Source of the DNA: Bifidobacterium anseris
GTDB lineage: Bacteria; Actinomycetota; Actinomycetes; Actinomycetales; Bifidobacteriaceae
Length of the DNA: 64,000 nt
Direction of reading: 5' to 3'
Assembly: GCF_002860345.1 (NCBI RefSeq)
Contig: NZ_NMYC01000005.1
Coordinates: 434,001-498,000, forward strand
In this document: in pieces, positions 53,201-61,818 of the stretch
Layout of the letters: the number at the start of each line of letters is the position of its first letter
Numbering within the stretch: position 1 is the stretch's first letter
Notes under the pieces: model-generated
What the model saw: the letters and a program-made list of their open reading frames with translations, nothing else
Databases searched by the model: none
What the model was told of the DNA's origin: nothing
Made by a program: the position numbers and the translations under genes

Positions 53201-56200
53201 CATCGTCATCCCGCTCAACGTGCAGCTCGACGCGACCGGCATGATCCCGGTCGTCGACCGCGAGCGCCTGCCCGAACACGTCTACCGCATGCTCGCCGCG
53301 ACGGCCGGTATCGGCAACACGGCGATCACCGGCGACCAGCTGACGGCGATGCCGACGATCGAAGCCGCCGACGCCGCGACGGACGGCGTGGACGAGACGG
53401 CCGCGCCCTTCGGCGTCGCGCACGCCGCATACACGCTGTCGGCGAATCTCGGCGCCGACCATGAGGCGGCCACCGGTGGGGCTCTGCCGGTCGACCTCGT
53501 GCCCGCGCCGATCGCGCCCGACGCGCTCGTCGGTCCCGCATGGCCGGCGATCTATGCGGCGCTCGGCTCGGTCAGCGTCGACGGATACCCGGTCATCGAA
53601 GGCCTGCTCAACGCCGTCCATCTCGACCATCTGATCGCGCTGGGCGTCGATGAGGAGACGCTGCTGGCGCACGTCGGAGAACAGGTGACGCTCACGAGCT
53701 GGGCAGAGCCGTACTTCGAATCGGCGTCAGGACGCGTCGTGACGATCCATGTGCGCCACACGGCCGCCGACGGCACCGTGCTCGCCGAAGAGAGCGAACG
53801 ATTCGCGATCCGCGGCCGCGCCTACAGCGACGAACTGCCGGCGCCGGCCGCCGACGACGGCGGCCTCGACGCCCACGTCGTCGCGACGCCGCGCCGTCTG
53901 CTGCGCCGCGTCCACGTGCGCGCGCCGCACGAGATGACGGCGTTCGCGCGCACATCGGGCGATTTCAACCCGATCCACACGTCGCGCCGCGGCGCCGCGA
54001 TCAGCGGACTGTCGCAGCCGCTCGTGCACGGCATGTGGCTGTCGGCGACGGCGCAGCACGCCGTGCAGTCGCTCGACGAACGCGGCGCGCACTACGAGAT
54101 CGCCGGCTGGACCTACAACATGTACGGCATGGTGCAGCTCGACGACGACGTGGAGATCAGCGTCGAACGCGTCGGCCACGTCAGGCATGGCGGCCTCGCG
54201 CTCGAAGTGACGTGCCGCATCGACGGACAGCTCGTCAGCCGCGCGACAGCGGTCACGCGCGCGCCGATCAGCGCCTTCGTCTACCCCGGCCAGGGCATCC
54301 AAAGCCAGGGGATGGTGCTCGGCGAACGCATGAAGTCGCCGGCGGCACGCGACGTGTGGGAGCGCGCGGACAGGCTCACGCGCGATCGCCTCGGATTCTC
54401 GATCCTCGCCGTCGTGCGCGACAACCCGAAGGAGCTGACGGCGAACGGCGTCACCTACCGCCATCCGGAAGGTCTGCTCAACCTCACGCAGTTCACGCAG
54501 GTCGCGCTCGCGACCGTCGCGTTTGCGCAGACGGCGCGTATGCAGGAGGCAGGCGCCGACATCCGCCCGTCGTACTTCGCCGGCCATTCGCTCGGCGAAT
54601 ACAACGCGCTGAGCTCCTTCGCGCATGTCATCCCGCTGGAGACAGTGCTCGAACTCGTCTTCCACCGCGGCTCGACGATGCATCATCTCATCGACCGCGA
54701 CGCGCAGGGCCGATCGAACTACCGCATGGGCGCGCTGCGTCCGAATCAGTTCGGCGTCGACGACGCGCACGTGCGCGAATATGTGGAGTCGGTCGCGCAG
54801 GCGAGCAGCGAGTTCCTCGAAATCGTCAATTACAATCTCGCCGGCCAGCAGTACGCGGTCGCCGGCACGATCGCCGGACTCAAGGCGCTCGCCGCCGACG
54901 CCGCGCGCCGCGTGGCGGAATTCGGCGGCAAGCCGGCGTTCATGCTCGTGCCGGGCATCGACGTGCCGTTCCATTCGTCGCTGCTGCGCAAGGGCGTGCC
55001 CGAGTTCCGCGACAAGCTCGATGCGCTGCTGCCGGCCGAAATCGACTACCGCGGCGCGCTCGAGGGACTGTACATCCCGAACCTCGTGGCCGCGCCGTTC
55101 GCGATGACGAAGGAGTTCGCGCAGCGGATCCTCGACGTCGTGCCGAGCGAACGCATCGCCGCCGCGCTCGCCGACGACGCTGTCTGGGACTCCTACGCCG
55201 CCGACGACCAGAAACTCGGACGACTGCTGCTCACCGAGCTGCTGTCGTGGCAGTTCGCGTCGCCGGTGCGCTGGATCGAAACGCAAGCGCTGCTGTTCGG
55301 TGCACGCGAACAGGGCGGACTCGGCGTCGAGGAATACGTCGAAGTCGGCCTCGGCAACGCGCCGACGCTCGCGAATCTCGCCGCCAAGACGCTCCGTCTG
55401 CCGCAGTTCGCGCGCCGGCAGGTCGCCGTGTACAACGTCGGCCGCGACGAAGGCCGCGTCTACATGACCGATGCGGATCCGCTCGTCGAGGACGCCGACA
55501 TCGAGGAGACGACGACCGAAAGCGCACCGGCCGCGGCCGCCCCGGCGGCGCCGCAGTCCGTCGCACCGGCCGCCGCGGTGCCCGAAGTGCCGGTCGCGCC
55601 GGCGGCGGGCGTCTCCGGAGCAGACGTGCCGGACCTCGCGTTCCGCGCGCACGACGGCATCACGATGCTGCTCGCGTACGCCGCGAAGATCCGCCCCGAG
55701 CAGATCGGCGACGACGACACGACCGACACGTTGACGAACGGCGTCTCGTCGCGCCGCAACCAGCTGCTGATGGACATCAGCGCCGAACTCGGCGTCGCGA
55801 GCGTCGACGGCGCCGCCGAAGCGTCGATCCGCGACCTCGGCGCGCTCGTTGACAAGGTCGCGCCGAACTACAAGGCCTTCGGCCCCGTGCTCTCCGACAT
55901 CGTGCGCGACCGCGTGCGCGCGCTCTTCGGCGCCGCCGGCGTCAAGCCCGCGCAGATCGAACGCCGCGTGCACGAGACGTGGGGACTGGGCGACGGATGG
56001 GCGAAGCACGTCGTCGCTGCGCTCACGCTCGGCTCGCGCGACGGCGCCTCCGCACGCGGCGGCGACCTGACGACGCTCGCCGCGACGACGGCCGCGAACG
56101 CCGCCGACGCGAACACGATGATCGACGCGGCCGTGCAGGCCGTCGCCGCCGCGCACGGCGTGCAGGTGGCGACGCCGAGCGCCGGCGCGGCCGCGGGCGG

Positions 56201-59200
56201 CGTCGTCGACTCGGCCGCGCTCGACGCTTACGCGCAGTCGGTCACCGGCTCCGACGGCGTGCTCGCCGCGACGGCCAGATTCGTTCTCGGACAGCTCGGC
56301 GTCGACGTGCCGGCGCCGCTGGGCGACGACGACGCCGAGCAGGCGGCCGTCGTCGCCGCCGTCGAAGCCGAACTCGGCTCCGACTGGCCCAAGCAGGTCG
56401 CGCCGCGCTTCGACGCGCGCCAGGCGATCCTCTTCGACGACCGCTGGGCGTCGGCACGCGAAGACCTCGCGCGCGGTTACTACAACGGCGACATGGACGC
56501 AATCGCTGGTGACTTCACGGCGGCCGGCGACGCCGTCGCCAAGCAGGCGGCATGGTACGCCGCGCACAGCGACGACGCTGCGCTCGCCGCACGCTACGCA
56601 GCGATCGCCGAGCAGGCGGCGGCCGACACGACCGAGGCCACGCTCGACTACGACGGTCAGGTGGCCGTCGTCACCGGCGTCGCGCCGAACTCGATCGCCG
56701 CGCAGATCGTCGGCGGACTGCTCGCTGGCGGCGCGACCGTCATCGCGACGTCGCACAGCTTCAAGCCGTCCGTCAAGACGTGGGCGCAGCGCAGCTACCG
56801 CGAACACGCGCGCGGCGACGCGAAACTGTGGCTCGTGCCGGCGAATCTGTCGTCGTATCGCGATGTGGACGCGCTTGTGGACTGGGTCGGCCATCAGCAG
56901 AAGAAGACGAACGGCGCGACGACGACGGTGCTCAAGCCGGCCTACGAGCCGGACCTGTTCTTCCCGTTCGCCGCACCGCCGGTGCACGGTTCGCTCGCCG
57001 ACTCCGGCGCGCTCTTCGAATCGCAGGCGCGCCTGATGCTGTGGGGCGTCGAACGCGCGATCGGCGGATTCGCGGCTCTCGGCGCCGACACGGACGTGCG
57101 CCACAAACTGCACGTCGTGCTGCCCGGCTCACCGAACCGCGGCGTTTTCGGCGGCGACGGCGCATACGGCGAAGTCAAGTCGGCCTTCGACGCAATCGTC
57201 AACCGTGCGCGCGCCGAACGCGCATGGTCGCAGCGCGTCACCTTCGCGCATCCGAAGATCGGATGGGTGCGCGGCACCGGGCTCATGGGAGGCAACGACC
57301 CGCTCGTCGCCGTCGTCGAACGCCACGGCTTGACGACGTACTCGACCGAGCAGATCGCCGCCGAACTGCTCAAGCTGACGACGGACGAGGCGCGCGCGCA
57401 GGCCGCGCTCGCGCCGCTCGACGTCGACCTGACCGGCGGCCTCGGCGCCGAGCCGATCGACATCAAGGCTCTGCGCGCCGAAGCGCTCGCAGACGCTGCG
57501 CTCGACGCGGCGGAAACGGAGGCCAACGCCACCACCGACGACGTGCAGGTCAAGGCGCTGCCGAGCCCGCACGTGCCGAAGCAGGCTGCAGTCGACCTCG
57601 CCGACTGGGAACGTGTGAGCGCACGGCCGGAGGATGAAATCGTCATCGTCTCGATCGGTGAACTCGGCCCCTGGGGGTCGGGACGCACGCGTGCCGAAGC
57701 CGAGCTTGGCATCCACGCGGACGGCGACGTCGACCTCTCCGCCGGTGCCGTGCTCGAACTCGCATGGAACATGGGACTGCTCAGCTGGGCGGACTCGCCC
57801 AAGCCGGGCTGGTACGACGCCGACGGCAACCTCGTTCCCGAATCCGACATCGCCGAACGCTACCACGACGAGGTCGTCGCCAAATCAGGCGTGCGCCCCT
57901 TCGCGCTCGGCATGGGCTCCGACTACCGCGACGGCACCGACGAGGAGGAGGCCGAAGTCTATCTCGACCACGACGTGACCTTCAGCGTGCCGACGCGCGC
58001 GATCGCCGACGAATACATCGCAATGGACGCCGAGCACACGTCAATCATGCCCGACGACGACAGCGGCGAATGGATCGTGACGCGCCACGCCGGGTCGATG
58101 ATCCGCGTGCCGCGGCGCGCGACGATGACGCGCACCGTCGGCGGTCAGTTCCCGGACGGCTTCGACCCGACGAAGTGGGGCATCCCCGCCTCGATGGTCG
58201 GCGACGTCGACCCGATCGCACTGTGGAACATCGTGACGACCGTCGACGCATACCTGTCCGCCGGCTTCACGCCGACCGAGATTCTGCAGGCCGTGCATCC
58301 GTCGATGGTCGCGAGCACGCAGGGCACCGGCTTCGGCGGCATGGCCTCGATGCGCAAGCTGTACCTCGACCGCTTCCTCGGTCACGAAATCCCGACCGAC
58401 ATCCTGCAGGAGGCACTTCCGAACGTCGTCGCCGCGCACGTCATGCAAAGCTACATCGGCGGCTACGGCAACATGGTGCAGCCGGTGTCCGCATGCGCGA
58501 CGGCCGCCGTCTCGCTCGAAGAAGGCGCCGACAAAATCGCGCTCGGCAAGGCCGACTTCGTCGTCACCGGCGCCATCGACGACATCGGCGTCGAATCGGT
58601 TATCGGATTCGGCAACATGAACGCGACCGCGAACTCGCAGGAGATGTACGACAAGGGCATCGAAGCGCGGTTCTTCTCACGCGCGAATGACCGCCGCCGC
58701 GGAGGCTTCGTCGAATCGCAGGGCGGCGGCACCGTGCTGCTCACTCGCGGCGACATCGCGCTGCGCCTCGGCCTTCCGGTCGCCGGCGTCATCGGCTTCG
58801 TGCACTCCTACGCCGACGGCGCACACATGTCGATCCCGGCGCCCGGCCTCGGCGCACTCGCCGCGGGGCTCGGCGGCCGCTCGTCGAAGCTCGTGCGCGA
58901 CCTCGCGGCGCTCGGCGTCACGCCGGACGACATCGCCGTGGTCTCGAAACACGACACGTCGACGAACGCGAACGATCCGAACGAATCGGAACTGCACAAC
59001 ACGCTCGCCCACGCAATCGGACGCGCCGACGGCAACCCGCTGTTCGTGATTTCGCAGAAGTCGCTCACCGGACATGCGAAAGGCGGCGCGTGCGTGTTCC
59101 AGATCAACGGCATCACGCAGCTGTTCCGCTCCGGCATCGTGCCGGCGAATGCGGCGCTCGAATGCGTCGACCCGAAGCTCGCGCGCGACGACTACATGGT

Positions 59201-59576
59201 GTGGCTGCGCCGGCCGCTCGCAATCGGCACGCGGCGGACGGTGAAGGCGGCGCTCGCGACATCGCTCGGCTTCGGTCACGTCTCCGGATTCGCGGCGATC
59301 GTGCATCCGGGCGCCTTCGAGGCGGCCGTCGAACATGCGCACGGCGCCGAAGCGCTCGCCGAGTGGCGTGCGCGGGCGAACGGGCGGCTCGCGGCCGGAC
59401 GACGCAGGTTCGAGGAAGGCATGATGGGTCGTGCGGCGCTCTACGAGCCGGTCGACAACCGCCGATTCCACGAGGACGGACGCGGCTACGACGCGCACGA
59501 GGTCGAGAAGGCGATGCTGCTCGATCCGGATGCGCGACTCGGCGCGGACGGGTTCTTCGCGGCGTGCGCTCGCTGA
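50223..59576 (+). CDS. fas: Type I fatty-acid synthase, all domains in one polypeptide
   Basis: Makes long-chain fatty acids from acetyl- and malonyl-CoA. 3,117 residues from ATG 50223; GTG 50109 overlaps the accD stop but has no ribosome site. Domains in order: acetyltransferase (GHSQG, Ser124), enoyl reductase (PPVLLAGMTPTTVDPE, about 400), dehydratase (FNPIHTSRR, about 1247; LVHGMWLSA), malonyl/palmitoyl transferase (AGHSLGEYNAL, about 1453), and acyl carrier (GVSSRRNQLLMDIS, about 1840). Ketoreductase (VVTGVAPNSIAAQIVGG, about 2147) and ketosynthase (VSACATAAVS, Cys about 2758; KHDTSTNAND; SLTGHAKGGA) follow. This matches fused fungal beta/alpha and mycobacterial FAS I. There is no phosphopantetheinyl transferase domain at the end; acpS downstream supplies it. 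All active-site residues appear intact. Confidence 0.97.
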   Translation: MSTASFMERLQHEAHALMFAGQSTPWTTALAELMDEPMTADALRAAARRAHDLLTPVAAQLLATSGQDVDLFDFDANPATLGAAADATASIEGIALAQLGALIDLEQLGYAIADAKPVALLGHSQGILAVHMAQAIADAGSIEAARPRIDEILAIAALIGAAGTREARARRIVRKFGEATPMLSVKGILPAQADALIARVADALGPISVAVINSANHVVLSGHPQDLAAFADEAAREHRRQARLRADKVRGGDVFDPVLEYLEVTLPFHSPLMAQAVETTVTWAAVCGIDKARARTLAEEVLVNQVDWNMQIGELLKEHDPRTLWTIDLGPGMTLGKLCAAVAEGTGVGVVEASDVASRAALATAVDDPARLQNWTKYAPRLVRTPQGERIETAFTRLTGKPPVLLAGMTPTTVDPEIVAAAANAGYWAELAGGGQVTAEVFDRHMAELGERLDEGRTVEFNAMFMDRYLWNLQFGSSRIVPKKRASGAPIDGVVVSAGIPELDEAVALVASLNADGFPYVCFKPGTVEQIRQVVRIAKAVVPAKIIVQVEGGSAGGHHSWESLDDLLLATYAQVRGQDNLVLVVGGGIGTPERGADYITGAWATRYGRPAMPVDGVLVGTAVMTAKEAHTSPEVKRLLVETPGITAADTDAVDVFAPLGEQWVPSGKAVGGVTSGLSHLHADIYELENASARCGRLLVHIMKHPEELESRREEIIEALDQTAKPYFGDLETMSYEDWARRFAELAFPWADGTYADRYLHLLQRIEARVIDLEQGAFTPMFTRRADVEADPFAALAALVEAYPVMQELTVTPTDEAWFTELVREYPKPMPFVPAIDHDLLRWWGQDQLWQSEDPRYPADSVRIIPGPISVAGITTVDEPVADILGRFNDAMTARVAGETGAADVDAAAAERFALLAGADDAEDFIRRSPNLSWIGHQSANPAYGTARGDKTYELIHLGRDEQAGVEQFDLDIHLDTFWDDEPDGGLDKHAVRDIVIPLNVQLDATGMIPVVDRERLPEHVYRMLAATAGIGNTAITGDQLTAMPTIEAADAATDGVDETAAPFGVAHAAYTLSANLGADHEAATGGALPVDLVPAPIAPDALVGPAWPAIYAALGSVSVDGYPVIEGLLNAVHLDHLIALGVDEETLLAHVGEQVTLTSWAEPYFESASGRVVTIHVRHTAADGTVLAEESERFAIRGRAYSDELPAPAADDGGLDAHVVATPRRLLRRVHVRAPHEMTAFARTSGDFNPIHTSRRGAAISGLSQPLVHGMWLSATAQHAVQSLDERGAHYEIAGWTYNMYGMVQLDDDVEISVERVGHVRHGGLALEVTCRIDGQLVSRATAVTRAPISAFVYPGQGIQSQGMVLGERMKSPAARDVWERADRLTRDRLGFSILAVVRDNPKELTANGVTYRHPEGLLNLTQFTQVALATVAFAQTARMQEAGADIRPSYFAGHSLGEYNALSSFAHVIPLETVLELVFHRGSTMHHLIDRDAQGRSNYRMGALRPNQFGVDDAHVREYVESVAQASSEFLEIVNYNLAGQQYAVAGTIAGLKALAADAARRVAEFGGKPAFMLVPGIDVPFHSSLLRKGVPEFRDKLDALLPAEIDYRGALEGLYIPNLVAAPFAMTKEFAQRILDVVPSERIAAALADDAVWDSYAADDQKLGRLLLTELLSWQFASPVRWIETQALLFGAREQGGLGVEEYVEVGLGNAPTLANLAAKTLRLPQFARRQVAVYNVGRDEGRVYMTDADPLVEDADIEETTTESAPAAAAPAAPQSVAPAAAVPEVPVAPAAGVSGADVPDLAFRAHDGITMLLAYAAKIRPEQIGDDDTTDTLTNGVSSRRNQLLMDISAELGVASVDGAAEASIRDLGALVDKVAPNYKAFGPVLSDIVRDRVRALFGAAGVKPAQIERRVHETWGLGDGWAKHVVAALTLGSRDGASARGGDLTTLAATTAANAADANTMIDAAVQAVAAAHGVQVATPSAGAAAGGVVDSAALDAYAQSVTGSDGVLAATARFVLGQLGVDVPAPLGDDDAEQAAVVAAVEAELGSDWPKQVAPRFDARQAILFDDRWASAREDLARGYYNGDMDAIAGDFTAAGDAVAKQAAWYAAHSDDAALAARYAAIAEQAAADTTEATLDYDGQVAVVTGVAPNSIAAQIVGGLLAGGATVIATSHSFKPSVKTWAQRSYREHARGDAKLWLVPANLSSYRDVDALVDWVGHQQKKTNGATTTVLKPAYEPDLFFPFAAPPVHGSLADSGALFESQARLMLWGVERAIGGFAALGADTDVRHKLHVVLPGSPNRGVFGGDGAYGEVKSAFDAIVNRARAERAWSQRVTFAHPKIGWVRGTGLMGGNDPLVAVVERHGLTTYSTEQIAAELLKLTTDEARAQAALAPLDVDLTGGLGAEPIDIKALRAEALADAALDAAETEANATTDDVQVKALPSPHVPKQAAVDLADWERVSARPEDEIVIVSIGELGPWGSGRTRAEAELGIHADGDVDLSAGAVLELAWNMGLLSWADSPKPGWYDADGNLVPESDIAERYHDEVVAKSGVRPFALGMGSDYRDGTDEEEAEVYLDHDVTFSVPTRAIADEYIAMDAEHTSIMPDDDSGEWIVTRHAGSMIRVPRRATMTRTVGGQFPDGFDPTKWGIPASMVGDVDPIALWNIVTTVDAYLSAGFTPTEILQAVHPSMVASTQGTGFGGMASMRKLYLDRFLGHEIPTDILQEALPNVVAAHVMQSYIGGYGNMVQPVSACATAAVSLEEGADKIALGKADFVVTGAIDDIGVESVIGFGNMNATANSQEMYDKGIEARFFSRANDRRRGGFVESQGGGTVLLTRGDIALRLGLPVAGVIGFVHSYADGAHMSIPAPGLGALAAGLGGRSSKLVRDLAALGVTPDDIAVVSKHDTSTNANDPNESELHNTLAHAIGRADGNPLFVISQKSLTGHAKGGACVFQINGITQLFRSGIVPANAALECVDPKLARDDYMVWLRRPLAIGTRRTVKAALATSLGFGHVSGFAAIVHPGAFEAAVEHAHGAEALAEWRARANGRLAAGRRRFEEGMMGRAALYEPVDNRRFHEDGRGYDAHEVEKAMLLDPDARLGADGFFAACAR

Positions 59577-59612
59577 GATTTGTGCGGGCGTTGTGTGGGG
59601 CGCGTTGGATGG

Positions 59613-59660
59613 CGTATGCGTAAGGCATACGGCGTTCGGCGCGCCCTGCGCGCGTTTTTG
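59613..59660 (+). terminator. Possible weak terminator after fas
   Basis: CGTATGC / GCATACG hairpin (59613-59631), then GCGCGCC-CTGC-GCGCG followed by TTTTT (to about 59658). It may weaken transcription into acpS. Confidence 0.4.
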
Positions 59661-59759
59661 CGGAGGGTGCGCGTGTCGGTTGCGTTGCGCCGTGGGAGGA
59701 CACGGGTGCGGCGGTTATCGTGGGGTGACGGCAGACGTTGATGTAGGGAGGTTGCGGCG

Positions 59760-60215
59760 ATGACGATGCTCGGTGTCGGACATGATGTGGTGGACGTGCG
59801 CGCGTTCGAGGAGCAGCTCGAGGTGCCCGGGTCGCATATGCGCGCGCTGTTCTCGGCGCGCGAACTGCGGCAGGCGCGGCTGCGCGCCGAGCAGAAGCAC
59901 GACGGGCAGGCCGTGCACCTCGCCGGGCGGTGGGCGGCCAAGGAATCGGTCATCAAGGCGTGGTGCGAGGCGCTCGGGACGGCGACGAGCCCCTACACGC
60001 TCGACGATACGCCGTGGGCGGCCATCGAGGTGCTCAGCGAGGCCGACGGCTGCCCGCGCATCGTGCTTGGCGGCGATGTGGAAAGCCGACTGCGCAAATC
60101 GGTCGGTGCACACGTGTTCAGCGACGCCGAGCCGGAGCCGGATCTGCATTGGTTCGTGTCGATCTCTCACGACGGCGGGATCGCTTCGGCCGTCGTCATG
60201 CTCTGCGCGCAGTAG
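59760..60215 (+). CDS. acpS: Holo-[acyl-carrier-protein] synthase
   Basis: Transfers 4'-phosphopantetheine from CoA to the Fas carrier-domain serine. 151 residues; GGGAGGTTGCGGCG precedes the ATG. AcpS-type motifs are GHDVVDVRAFEEQL (metal-binding Asp) and GRWAAKESVIKAWCEA (Glu and Lys). It ends with WFVSISHDGGIASAVVML. It lies 183 bases after fas, as in other FAS I actinobacteria, and is the only such enzyme in the window. Confidence 0.95.
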   Translation: MTMLGVGHDVVDVRAFEEQLEVPGSHMRALFSARELRQARLRAEQKHDGQAVHLAGRWAAKESVIKAWCEALGTATSPYTLDDTPWAAIEVLSEADGCPRIVLGGDVESRLRKSVGAHVFSDAEPEPDLHWFVSISHDGGIASAVVMLCAQ

Positions 60216-60259
60216 GGAGGTCGCGCGGGCTGGTCTGTGTGGGTTGTGCGGCTGCGGAT

Positions 60260-60287
60260 TTGCGGTTGGCACGGCGTTGTGTATAAT
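60260..60287 (+). promoter_or_regulatory. Promoter of tRNA-Gly
   Basis: TTGCGG (60260-60265), 16-base spacer, TATAAT (60282-60287), 36 bases before the tRNA. Confidence 0.72.
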
Positions 60288-60323
60288 GGCACACGTTGTC
60301 CGGAACGCTGTTCCAGACGGCAC

Positions 60324-60397
60324 GCGGATGTAGCTCAATGGTAGAGCCTCAGTCTTCCAAACTGATTACGCGGGTTCGATTCCCGTCATCCGCTCCA
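60324..60397 (+). tRNA. tRNA-Gly (TCC anticodon)
   Basis: Acceptor GCGGATG pairs with CATCCGC. The anticodon stem TCAGT/ACTGA encloses CTTCCAA with TCC at 60356-60358. The T-loop is GGGTTCGATTCCC. Discriminator T and an encoded CCA end the gene. Confidence 0.97.
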
Positions 60398-60400
60398 TCA

Positions 60401-60436
60401 GAAAGGCCGTGGATTCCAACGAATCCGCGGCCTTTC
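60401..60436 (+). terminator. Terminator after tRNA-Gly
   Basis: GAAAGGCCGTGGATT / AATCCGCGGCCTTTC, 15-bp stem with one wobble, four bases after the tRNA. Confidence 0.85.
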
Positions 60437-60472
60437 GCATATCGTTGGCGGGGGTGAGAAGGTACAAGAGCG

Positions 60473-60827
60473 GGTTAAAGGACAAAATGTGGGTCTAATG
60501 GGGTGTGTCATGTTCGTCCGGCCCAGCCTGTTCTGATGCCGAATCCGTTTTCGTATGCGTCCACGCCGGGTGCGGGGCGTTGCACGTCGGTGAGGGATCC
60601 CTCCTTCGGCCCCGGCGTGGCGGCCCTCTTGCGCATCGGATGGTTGCATATCGGGCATAGCCGCGCCCTTGCCGACTCTCTCCTGACCATGCACCAGCAG
60701 TAGCAGAAAACACCACGATGTCAAACTGGACCGCCGATTAGGCCCGGAAACCCTAATCACACCACGACACGCCAACCACCGGAAGGCCCGACGCCACTCA
60801 TAAGACCCACATTCTGTCCTTTAACTC
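60473..60827. mobile_element. MITE-like element, copy 2 (355 bp) with 9-bp target duplication
   Basis: Same terminal inverted repeats and interior as 26831-27188; the two differ only in a short variable patch near 60502-60518. It is flanked by ACAAGAGCG on both sides (60464-60472 and 60828-60836), a different 9-bp duplication from copy 1, so the two are independent insertions. Confidence 0.9.
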
Positions 60828-60861
60828 ACAAGAGCGGTACAGGGGAGGCTGACTGCCCGTA

Positions 60862-61010
60862 GCGATTCCGTTGCGGGTTGGTTCGTCGATGAGGTCAACG
60901 GTTCGGGACGGAATGGAGCCTGTTAGCGGGGCGGTTCGTCGCCGTGGTCGACCGGTTGTATCGGAAACAGGCCTGCTTGCGGGTCGGTTCGTCGATGGGG
61001 GCGACGGAAT
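60862..61010. repeat. G-rich tandem repeat family 1, block e
   Basis: Three units (GCGGGTTGGTTCGTCG, GCGGGGCGGTTCGTCG, GCGGGTCGGTTCGTCG), about 52 bp each, next to the 3' end of the YbaK/ProX gene. Confidence 0.72.
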
Positions 61011-61013
61011 GGG

Positions 61014-61481
61014 TCAGAACAGGGTTGGCGGGTGGTTGGTGGCGTCGAGGAAACGGATCAGATCGTCATAGTTGATCGCCATCGTCTTCGTATTCGTCAG
61101 TGGGTGCACGAGTAGACGCTTGCCGATGAGCGTGCGGTCGATGAGGACGGTCACCGCGTGGTCGGCGTCGTTGATGACGGCGAGCGGCGTGACGCTGTCA
61201 GGTTCGAGTCCAAGCGTGTCATGCAGTTGTTCGGCGTTTGCGAAACTCAGTCGCCCGCTGCGCAGGATGCGTGCGAGCTCCTTGAGATCGGCGCGTTTGC
61301 TCTCGTCGAGCATGGCGAGATAGTAGTCGTCGCGCGAGTTGCGCAACAACAGGTTCTTGACGCCGACGCCATCGATGAGCGTTTTGACGAACTGTGCGGC
61401 CTCGACCGTCGTCACCGGATCATGCTCGACCTCGTCGGTGTCGATGTGCAGGGCGGCGAGCGTGTGATACAACGTCTGCAT
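61014..61481 (-). CDS. YbaK/ProX-type aminoacyl-tRNA deacylase
   Basis: Free-standing editing domain that hydrolyses mis-charged tRNAs (ProX/PrdX acts on Ala-tRNA-Pro). 155 residues, typical length. Motifs are VKNLLLRNSRDDYYLAMLDE, KRADLKELARIL, LGLEPDSVTPLAVIND and HPLTNTKTMAINYDDLIRFL, which fit the PrdX branch. ATG at 61481 (MQTLYHTL) is used; the frame continues upstream through low-complexity repeat DNA and is not credible there. Its ribosome site is weak. It lies between two family 1 repeat blocks, and no proline-tRNA gene is adjacent. Confidence 0.88.
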   Translation of the reverse strand: MQTLYHTLAALHIDTDEVEHDPVTTVEAAQFVKTLIDGVGVKNLLLRNSRDDYYLAMLDESKRADLKELARILRSGRLSFANAEQLHDTLGLEPDSVTPLAVINDADHAVTVLIDRTLIGKRLLVHPLTNTKTMAINYDDLIRFLDATNHPPTLF

Positions 61482-61514
61482 ACCGCGGATGCTACACCGC
61501 GACCTCTGACGAGA

Positions 61515-61660
61515 CCGCTCAGCGGGTTGGTTCGTCGATGTGGCTGACGAAGTGGGACGGAAAGAGGCCGGTGAGCGGGTCGGTTCGTCGGCGTGGTCGA
61601 CGGAATGGGACGTTGCGCGTCGACTGGTCGCCGTGGTCGACGGTTCAGCCTGGGACGGTA
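61515..61660. repeat. G-rich tandem repeat family 1, block f
   Basis: Two full units (GCGGGTTGGTTCGTCG and GCGGGTCGGTTCGTCG starts) and a partial third, same strand orientation as other blocks even though the nearest gene is on the minus strand. Nothing else is seen from 61482 to 61818. Confidence 0.68.
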
Positions 61661-61818
61661 GGGCGCGGTTCGTATGCTGAAGCTGGCAGGCGTATATGCG
61701 TAACACGCGTCACACGTGCGGATCCGCGTCGGGTGCGCAACACGCGTCACGCATACGCAGCATACGCATAACAGGACGGCGCGCGTTTCGGGCGCGGGCA
61801 TCGTAAGGGAGGTCACCG

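Noticed and set aside
53727-57113. 1,128-codon minus-strand frame opposite fas
   Set aside because: Arg/His/Ala-rich shadow of the fas reading frame with no motif of its own.
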